Source: Capnocytophaga sp. (GTDB lineage: Bacteria; Bacteroidota; Bacteroidia; Flavobacteriales; Flavobacteriaceae). From it: a stretch of 51,005 nucleotides of DNA. Under the pieces are notes generated by a model that had not been told where the DNA came from, did not search any database, and worked only from the letters and a program-made list of their open reading frames with translations. Position 1 is the first letter of the stretch; each line of letters opens with the position of its first letter. The position numbers and the translations under genes are program-made. Location: the NCBI GenBank assembly GCA_030538675.1, contig JAUNTM010000008.1, positions 1 to 51,005 on the forward strand, in the 5' to 3' direction. Positions 45,314 through 51,005 of this stretch are shown one piece after another.

Positions 45314-47428
45314 TCATTTCGCCCGCATACCGCTTTGATGCACTTCGCTGAGTAAGTCAACAGATATGCGGGTAATATTGTGAAGCAAAATTATCGTTGG
45401 GTTTTCGCCACTGCGTTTTCGCAGCAGTAATTTTTCTTCCGCCTGCCGGTAATTTTCTATATCTATTTCGGATACGGTTGTTTCAGCCGACAAATGTTGC
45501 CGGGTTTGAGTAAGTATTGTGGTAATCGTTTCGCACATTTCCTTTTCTTCATCGGAGAATGCTGATTTTCCTTGTATGCTGAATGCCGACATATACGAAA
45601 GCAGCGCATGGTTGAGGAATGTCAGCCGATAGGCGGTTTGTTGGGGAATACGTTTCTTTTTAGGTTCTACCGACATATTTTTCCAAGCGGTCGTCAAGGC
45701 ATTATCAGCGATATGTGCTTGGGTCCGGCATTCGCCCAAAGGAGTTCCTGAGAGGATGCTTTGCCAATAGGCTGTATTGGTAAGTAGAGCGGTGCGAACC
45801 AGCTGGGGCAGTTGCTTGTATTGCCAATCGACCCAAAGAAAACGTACTGACATATAGGCAATTACCGCACCGATAAGCGTATCCGCAAGACGGGGAAGCA
45901 ACACCGAAAATCCTTGTCCGCTTTGGATATTAAATGCCGACATGACAAATATTGTAATGAAGATAACCGCAGTCGTGTATCGCTTTCGTACCCAATAAAA
46001 AAAAGCATACACCGAACCTACGTAGAGGATGATTTGTCCGCCTTTGGTAGGTAACAAATCGCAGATAAGAGCCCCGAGAATGACACCTACAAAAGTACCC
46101 ACAACACGATGCCATAATCGCAAACGTGTGGCACTATAGGTTTGCTGATTGACCAAAAGCGATGTCAGCAGAATCCATTCGCCGTTTTGGATAGCAAAAA
46201 AATAAATGATGCCATACCCGACTAAAAATGACAGAGACATACGAACCGCAAACCGAAACCGCGGGTGCTTGTAGTTCATCAGCTGCAATAGCGAATTGTA
46301 AAAAGGCTTTTCTATATAAATAGCGGATTTAAAATCTGTTGCATCAGATTGAGATTGCGTCAATTCGGACAATGCGTTTTCGATACGGTTGAGGTTTTTG
46401 TAAAGCAATGTCAGGGCTGCGTATTGCGGGTCGTCGGGATGGAGTTGCAACAGATTGTACAATGCGGAAGAAGTCCAATGCAACGCAATGGGGTGTTTGT
46501 AAGGGATTTCTCTCAAAACAGCATCGGCATAGAGCGCCAGCGCAGAAGCTATTTCAGACATAAACACACCAAAACCTTCTATTAGTTCAAGGTGGGACGT
46601 CTGTCGGCTCAGTACATCATAGCGTTCGTGGCTCGATGCAGCCCGTTCGTGCAGTTCTTGAAGCAGTTCCCACCGGTGATACATCCAACTGACATGTTTT
46701 TTCTCTGCGGCATTTGATTCGTACAAATACCGAAACAACTCACTCCGGTAGCGTTCAATCTGTTGTACAACTTCTACATTTTTCTGAGCCAGTTCGTTGC
46801 GGCGTTGTTCTTGTCCTTGCGTTTCGCTTGGGAAAAGGTTGGATTTCATTTCCAAATATTCGGAAAGGCGGTAAAAAGCCAGCGAAAGTTGCTCTTCCAA
46901 TAAGCGTGTCGGGCGATATACCAAAAACAACCATGAAAGCAAACCGTAGCAAAAAGCTCCTGCCGTGAGCAAAAGCGGCTGCAAATACCATTGGTCAAAC
47001 GTCCGAGCCCCAATCATAGCATACACCGACACCAATACCGACCCAAACGAAATGCTTTGCCAGCGAGAGCTCATTCCGCCGGCGAGTAGCATAAGGAAAA
47101 TCCCTGTTGCCAGCCATACGGCAAATAGCAGCGGATGCGACGGATAAAGAAGTTCAATAAAAACAGTTGCGATGAAGAACATCACCAGCGTAATCCCAAA
47201 TGATTTTAACCGCCCTTGCGGATGCGTGTCGGTTTCCGTAAGAGCCATCGCAATAACGCCCATTGCCAGCGTAATCCCATAGCCAGAAAGCCCTGCGGAC
47301 ACCAGCGGGATAAGCAATACAGATACTGACAAACTCACTTTGAGCGCCCACAAATGAAACGGACGTACCCAAAATACGGCAGTCCACCAAACCTGAAGGC
47401 GGCGGATGGTATTCTGTGGAAAAATCAT
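45314..47428 (-). CDS. FUSC family (YccS-like) inner-membrane protein
   Basis: 704 residues. Two hydrophobic blocks, each of about five to six helices (about 25-165 and 395-525), are each followed by a soluble helical region (about 166-390 and 526-704). This duplicated form is that of YccS and related FUSC proteins, which include aromatic-acid exporters such as AaeB. WTSSALYNLLQLHPDD and GEWILLTSLLVNQQTYSATR lie in the conserved parts. Transport is inferred, substrate unknown. It starts 17 bases after the HIT gene, third in greA-HIT-FUSC. Confidence 0.88.
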   Translation of the reverse strand: MIFPQNTIRRLQVWWTAVFWVRPFHLWALKVSLSVSVLLIPLVSAGLSGYGITLAMGVIAMALTETDTHPQGRLKSFGITLVMFFIATVFIELLYPSHPLLFAVWLATGIFLMLLAGGMSSRWQSISFGSVLVSVYAMIGARTFDQWYLQPLLLTAGAFCYGLLSWLFLVYRPTRLLEEQLSLAFYRLSEYLEMKSNLFPSETQGQEQRRNELAQKNVEVVQQIERYRSELFRYLYESNAAEKKHVSWMYHRWELLQELHERAASSHERYDVLSRQTSHLELIEGFGVFMSEIASALALYADAVLREIPYKHPIALHWTSSALYNLLQLHPDDPQYAALTLLYKNLNRIENALSELTQSQSDATDFKSAIYIEKPFYNSLLQLMNYKHPRFRFAVRMSLSFLVGYGIIYFFAIQNGEWILLTSLLVNQQTYSATRLRLWHRVVGTFVGVILGALICDLLPTKGGQIILYVGSVYAFFYWVRKRYTTAVIFITIFVMSAFNIQSGQGFSVLLPRLADTLIGAVIAYMSVRFLWVDWQYKQLPQLVRTALLTNTAYWQSILSGTPLGECRTQAHIADNALTTAWKNMSVEPKKKRIPQQTAYRLTFLNHALLSYMSAFSIQGKSAFSDEEKEMCETITTILTQTRQHLSAETTVSEIDIENYRQAEEKLLLRKRSGENPTIILLHNITRISVDLLSEVHQSGMRAK

Positions 47429-47445
47429 ATCGCTGTCGGGTTAAA

Positions 47446-47835
47446 TCACAAAGCGTTGCTTATGAGGGTCGCTGTATGAGCAAATTGTTCGGGAGTAAGC
47501 GTTACTTTATGGGCGAAAGTCATTTCTTTCATTTCCTTAATAGGAATTAAGTGTACGTGTACGTGAGGCACTTCCAATCCGATGACGGCAACGCCTACTC
47601 TGTCGCAGTCGATGGTTTTTTCGAGAGCTTTGGCTACTTTGCGTGAAAAAAGCATCAATTTGGTGTACAAAACCTCGTCCAAATCAAACAATTTGTCTAC
47701 TTCAGCTTTCGGTACGCACAGCGTATGCCCGACAGCATTTGGATTGATGTCGAGAAAAGCTATAAAATCATCGTCTTCTGCCACTTTGTAGCACGGGATT
47801 TCGCCTTGGATTATTTTTGAAAATATACTTGCCAT
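47446..47835 (-). CDS. HIT family protein (Hint/PKCI type nucleotide hydrolase)
   Basis: 129 residues. The histidine triad HVHVH (H91, H93, H95) in EVPHVHVHLIPI is the catalytic motif; IFSKIIQGEIPCYKVAEDDD and FLDINPNAVGHTLCVPK complete the family pattern. Such proteins hydrolyse AMP-linked phosphoramidates and related nucleotide conjugates in the cytoplasm. Forty bases after greA on the same strand, a pairing common in Flavobacteriia, so probably co-transcribed. Confidence 0.94.
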   Translation of the reverse strand: MASIFSKIIQGEIPCYKVAEDDDFIAFLDINPNAVGHTLCVPKAEVDKLFDLDEVLYTKLMLFSRKVAKALEKTIDCDRVGVAVIGLEVPHVHVHLIPIKEMKEMTFAHKVTLTPEQFAHTATLISNAL

Positions 47836-47875
47836 AATTTCAGAGGTGTAGTTTTGCGGGTAGCAATGTACGGAA

Positions 47876-48349
47876 TTACCGGCTGATTTCCAATATTTCC
47901 ATTTTCAAAGTTCCGTTAGGGACTTTTATTTCGGCGATTTCGCCTACTGACTTGCCGAGCAGCCCTTTCCCGATAGGAGAACTTACAGATATTTTGCCCG
48001 ATTTGAGGTCGGCTTCGCTTTCTGCCACCAGTGTATAGGTCAGTTGCATTTGGTTGCTCATATTTTTAATTTTAACAGTCGAAAGTACCAATACTTTGGA
48101 CGTATCGAGTTGCGATTCGTCTATCAATCGGGCATTGGCAAGCAAGGCCTCAACCTTGGCGATTTTCATTTCCAAAAGTCCTTGTGCCTCTTTGGCCGCA
48201 TCGTATTCGGCATTTTCTGAGAGGTCGCCTTTATCGCGCGCATCGGCTATCGCTTGTGAGGCTTTAGGGCGTTCTACATCTTTGAGTTGGTTCAGTTCGT
48301 CCCGTAACTTTTTAAGCCCTTCGGCTGTATAATAGGATATATTGCTCAT
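47876..48349 (-). CDS. greA: Transcription elongation factor GreA
   Basis: 157 residues from ATG 48349 (MSNISYYTAEGLKKLRDEL); an in-frame ATG two codons upstream (48355) is possible. The N-terminal coiled coil (about 1-75) carries the tip motif ADARDKGDLSENAEYDAAKE with acidic residues that enter the RNA polymerase channel; the C-terminal FKBP-like domain includes ISVSSPIGKGLLGKSVGEIAEI. It rescues backtracked polymerase by stimulating transcript cleavage. Confidence 0.96.
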   Translation of the reverse strand: MSNISYYTAEGLKKLRDELNQLKDVERPKASQAIADARDKGDLSENAEYDAAKEAQGLLEMKIAKVEALLANARLIDESQLDTSKVLVLSTVKIKNMSNQMQLTYTLVAESEADLKSGKISVSSPIGKGLLGKSVGEIAEIKVPNGTLKMEILEISR

Positions 48350-48402
48350 AATCATAGGGTTTTATAAAATAGAAAATCCCCAATGAGATGAGGATTTCGG
48401 GG

Positions 48403-48410
48403 CAAATATA
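48403..48410 (-). promoter_or_regulatory. -7 promoter element of the greA operon
   Basis: TATATTTG on the minus strand, with TTTG about 20 bases upstream (48434-48431). It lies about 54 bases before the greA start. Confidence 0.6.
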
Positions 48411-48508
48411 CAACATTTTTTATTTCAAAACAAAAAAGAATAAATCCGTGTAGGGCAAGATTTCAAAACTTTTTCAGATGGAGTATCCATAATTAAAAAA
48501 ATAAACAC

Positions 48509-48516
48509 TACATTTG
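48509..48516 (+). promoter_or_regulatory. -7 promoter element of rpsP-rimM
   Basis: TACATTTG lies 51 bases before the rpsP ATG and is divergent from the greA promoter. No TTG at -33. Confidence 0.55.
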
Positions 48517-48566
48517 CACCCTCAAATTAATAACCGGGGTCGAGTACCTCAAAAATTAAATTATTT

Positions 48567-49103
48567 ATGCCTGTAAAAATCAGATTACAAAGACACGGAA
48601 AAAAAGGAAAACCATTCTATTGGGTGGTCGCTGCCGATTCACGTGCAAAAAGAGATGGTAAATTCTTAGAGAAATTAGGAACGTACAATCCCAACACCAA
48701 TCCTGCTCAGATTGACTTGAACGTCGATGCTTCTGTAAAGTGGCTGCAAAACGGTGCTCAACCGTCTGAAACAGCCAAGCGTATCCTTTCTTACAAAGGT
48801 GTATTGCTAAAGCACCACTTACTTGGCGGTGTTGCCAAAGGAGCGCTTACATTGGAGCAAGCCGAAGCTAAATTCGCTACATGGTTGGATGAGAAATCCG
48901 GACGAATTACCTCAAAAGAAGACCGTTTGTCTAAAGAAAAAGAAGATGCTAAAGCGAAAGCATTGGCCGCTGAAAAAGCAGTAAACGAAAAACGTAAAAA
49001 TGCTGCTGCTGAAGCACAAGTTGCTGCTGAGCAAGTCGCTACTGAAGAAACCGTTGCCGAAGAAGCTCCTGCTACTGAAGAAAACAACGAAACAGAAGCC
49101 TGA
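48567..49103 (+). CDS. rpsP: Ribosomal protein bS16 with acidic C-terminal tail
   Basis: 178 residues against about 82 in E. coli. The S16 core (about 1-80) begins MPVKIRLQRHGKKGKPFYWV and includes LGTYNPNTNPAQIDL and AQPSETAKRILSYKGVLLKHHL. After a linker, the last 60 residues are low-complexity Ala, Glu, Val and Thr (EEAPATEENNETEA end). Extended S16 proteins are common in Bacteroidota. It is a 30S structural protein; rimM follows two bases later, as in many bacteria. Confidence 0.96.
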   Translation: MPVKIRLQRHGKKGKPFYWVVAADSRAKRDGKFLEKLGTYNPNTNPAQIDLNVDASVKWLQNGAQPSETAKRILSYKGVLLKHHLLGGVAKGALTLEQAEAKFATWLDEKSGRITSKEDRLSKEKEDAKAKALAAEKAVNEKRKNAAAEAQVAAEQVATEETVAEEAPATEENNETEA

Positions 49104-49105
49104 TA

Positions 49106-49636
49106 ATGACGCTCAAAGATTGCTTCTACATAGGAACAATTGTGTCAAAATTCAGCTTTAAAGGGGAACTCCTCGTCAAGTTGGACTCTGACGACCCCGA
49201 AATGTACGAAAATTTGGAATCGGTATTTATTGCTCTCGGCAATAATCCGGTTCCTTTTTTTATTGAAAAATGTTCCTTACACAAATCCGATTTACTACGG
49301 ATTAAGTTTGAAGATGTAAACAGTGAAGCTGATGCCGAGGCACTGATGAAACACAAACTCTATCTTCCGCTCTCGTTTCTGCCCGAACTTTCAGGAAAAA
49401 AATTTTACTTTCACGAAATTATCGGTTACGCTATGGAAGATGTACGCTACGGATATGTTGGTGTCATCACCGGGGTTAACGACACTACTGCCCAATCGCT
49501 TTTTGAAGTAGAAAACCGGCAGCGCCAACTCCTTATCCCGATGAATGACGAATTTATCCATAAAATAGACCGCAAAAACAAAAAAATCATCGTGGATACA
49601 CCCGAAGGACTTATCGAGTTGTATATGGAGGATTAA
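49106..49636 (+). CDS. rimM: 16S rRNA processing protein RimM
   Basis: 176 residues. The N-terminal beta-barrel has YIGTIVSKFSFKGELLVKLDSDD and LRIKFEDVNSEADAEALMKHKLYL; the C-terminal PRC-barrel half has FYFHEIIGYAMEDVRYGYVG and ending LLIPMNDEFIHKIDRKNKKI-type strands. RimM binds uS19 during 30S head maturation. Convergent with rimO with a 24-base gap; trmD and rplS, often downstream elsewhere, are absent here. Confidence 0.95.
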   Translation: MTLKDCFYIGTIVSKFSFKGELLVKLDSDDPEMYENLESVFIALGNNPVPFFIEKCSLHKSDLLRIKFEDVNSEADAEALMKHKLYLPLSFLPELSGKKFYFHEIIGYAMEDVRYGYVGVITGVNDTTAQSLFEVENRQRQLLIPMNDEFIHKIDRKNKKIIVDTPEGLIELYMED

Positions 49637-49660
49637 TGGAAGTGCTATTTTACGCCAAGT

Positions 49661-50968
49661 TTACGTTGTAACAGGTTCGGCATAAAGGTCAAAATCAGAA
49701 GCCGATGTAATGCGAACGTTTACGAAATCACCAGTTTTCACATAGTGTTGCGTGGCATCAATCAGCACTTCATTATCCACATCGGGCGAGTCAAATTCGG
49801 TACGTCCTACAAAATAATTACCTTCTTTGCGGTCGATAAGGCAACGGAACTCTTTACCAATTTTCTGCTGATTCATCTCCCATGAGATTTGGGCTTGTAG
49901 CTCCATGATTTCGTTGGCGCGTTGTTGTTTTACCTCTTGAGGAACATCATCGGTAAGCGAGTACGCATGGGTATTTTCTTCGTGGCTGTATGTAAAGCAA
50001 CCGAGTCGGTCAAAACGCATTTCGCCCACCCACTGCTTGAGTTCGTGGAAATCAGCCTCTGTCTCCCCCGGATAACCGACGATAAGTGTGGTACGGATCG
50101 CCATCTCGGGTACAGCTTTGCGGAAATCGTGAATAAGCTGCGTAGTTTTAGCCTTTGTTGTACCGCGCCGCATACTTTTGAGTATCGGATCGGAGATGTG
50201 CTGCAGCGGAATATCAATATAGTTGCATATTTTAGGTTCGTTTTTCATCACCTCAAGCACATCCATAGGAAATCCTGTGGGGAATGCGTAATGCAAACGA
50301 ATCCATTCAATGCCGTCAACTTTTGCCAATTCGGTCAATAAAGTTGCTAATTTGCGTTCTCTATAGAGGTCGAGCCCGTAATACGTAAGGTCTTGAGCGA
50401 TGAGAATCAATTCTTTAACGCCTTTGGCGGCGAGCTTTTCGGATTCTTTTACGAGGTCTTCGATGGGCGTACTTTTGTGTTTCCCTCTCATAATCGGGAT
50501 GGCACAAAAGCTACACGGGCGGTCGCAACCCTCCGCTATTTTGAGGTACGCATAATTTTTGGGTGTGGTGGTCAGCCGTTCGCCGATGAGTTCATGCTTG
50601 TAATCCGCACCCAGCGCTTTCAGCAAATTTGGCAGTTCGGTAGTTCCGAAATATTGGTCAACATCAGGGATTTCTTTTTGCAATTCAGACTTGTAACGTT
50701 CGCTCAAGCATCCCGTAACGAACACCTTATCAACCACGCCATCCTCTTTGAGTTGCACATAATCCAATATGGTGTTGATGCTTTCCTCTTTAGCGTTATT
50801 GATAAAGCCACAAGTATTGATAACCACGATGTTACCCTCTTGCTCGTGTACAACTTCCTTACCGTCAGCACGAAGTTGCCCCATTAATACTTCGCTGTCA
50901 TACACATTTTTTGAACAGCCGAGCGTAACGACGTTGATGACATTTTTCTTGATTGATTTTGTTCTCAT
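49661..50968 (-). CDS. rimO: Ribosomal protein uS12 Asp methylthiotransferase
   Basis: 435 residues. The N-terminal UPF0004 domain has the three auxiliary-cluster cysteines (C18, C53, C87: TLGCSK, NTCGFI, TGCLSE). The radical-SAM domain has CxxxCxxC at C148, C152, C155 (EGCDRPCSFCAIP). A C-terminal TRAM domain (about 365-432) ends the protein. IPIMRGKHKSTPIEDL and IDIPLQHISDPILKSMRRG are shared across the MiaB/RimO group; length and the TLGCSKNVYDSE start favour RimO over MiaB. It adds a methylthio group to the conserved Asp of S12. Confidence 0.93.
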   Translation of the reverse strand: MRTKSIKKNVINVVTLGCSKNVYDSEVLMGQLRADGKEVVHEQEGNIVVINTCGFINNAKEESINTILDYVQLKEDGVVDKVFVTGCLSERYKSELQKEIPDVDQYFGTTELPNLLKALGADYKHELIGERLTTTPKNYAYLKIAEGCDRPCSFCAIPIMRGKHKSTPIEDLVKESEKLAAKGVKELILIAQDLTYYGLDLYRERKLATLLTELAKVDGIEWIRLHYAFPTGFPMDVLEVMKNEPKICNYIDIPLQHISDPILKSMRRGTTKAKTTQLIHDFRKAVPEMAIRTTLIVGYPGETEADFHELKQWVGEMRFDRLGCFTYSHEENTHAYSLTDDVPQEVKQQRANEIMELQAQISWEMNQQKIGKEFRCLIDRKEGNYFVGRTEFDSPDVDNEVLIDATQHYVKTGDFVNVRITSASDFDLYAEPVTT

Positions 50969-50997
50969 ACTTCTATTGCAACAAATACTAAAGCGTG

Positions 50998-51005
50998 CAA
51001 AGATA
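50998..51005 (-). promoter_or_regulatory. -7 promoter element of rimO
   Basis: TATCTTTG on the minus strand at the very end of the window, 29 bases before the rimO ATG. The -33 element would lie outside. Confidence 0.5.

Overview
The window reads as a chromosome segment of a Flavobacteriaceae bacterium (Bacteroidota), possibly Capnocytophaga-like; the genus is a guess. The evidence is a SusC/SusD pair, a CarboxypepD_reg-like protein, an FtsZ ending in a NNSFLHDNVD tail, a cysteine-free L32, absence of clear Shine-Dalgarno sequences, and repeated upstream copies of the Bacteroidota -7 promoter element TAnnTTTG, two of them with a TTG 18 bases further upstream. Almost everything is core housekeeping. 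No CRISPR array, phage, integron, rRNA or tRNA gene was recognised.

Layout. 1-3.8 kb: the tail of an outer-membrane barrel protein, a surface-type lipoprotein, a small regulatory-like-domain protein and an FtsX-type permease. 3.8-11.1 kb: purH, then the elongasome block mreB-mreC-mreD-mrdA(PBP2)-rodA. 11.2-15.9 kb: a 166-residue unknown, then on the minus strand yceD-rpmF and dxs-DUF3078-VOC. 16.2-31.8 kb: an unbroken dcw cluster, mraZ-rsmH-ftsL-ftsI-murE-mraY-murD-ftsW-murG-murC-ftsQ-ftsA-ftsZ, ending in a strong terminator. 31.8-32.4 kb: a gene-free stretch with a MITE-like inverted-repeat element and a broken gene end. 32.4-38.4 kb: an orphan RND permease with no good start codon, lysS and a patatin-like phospholipase. 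38.4-43.6 kb: an orphan SusC/SusD pair. 43.6-51 kb: a zinc metallopeptidase, lipB, the minus-strand operon greA-HIT-FUSC, rpsP-rimM and rimO.

How it fits together. The elongasome and divisome clusters lie only 5 kb apart, and dxs between them supplies isoprenoid precursor that could feed the undecaprenyl carrier used by MraY and MurG. MurE carries the DNPR motif of meso-diaminopimelate-adding enzymes. MraZ probably represses its own cluster: three 10-base-spaced TGGKN repeats overlap the mraZ promoter, which also shows that mraZ starts at the GTG at 16266.

The least ordinary signals are a dispersed GC-rich palindrome, one copy inside the dcw operon and an inverted copy inside the MITE-like element; the gene remnant next to that element; the RND permease with a possible ATG-to-ATA start mutation and altered proton-relay positions; and a 15-T tract between the likely promoter and start codon of susC. 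I see no convincing new multi-gene system.
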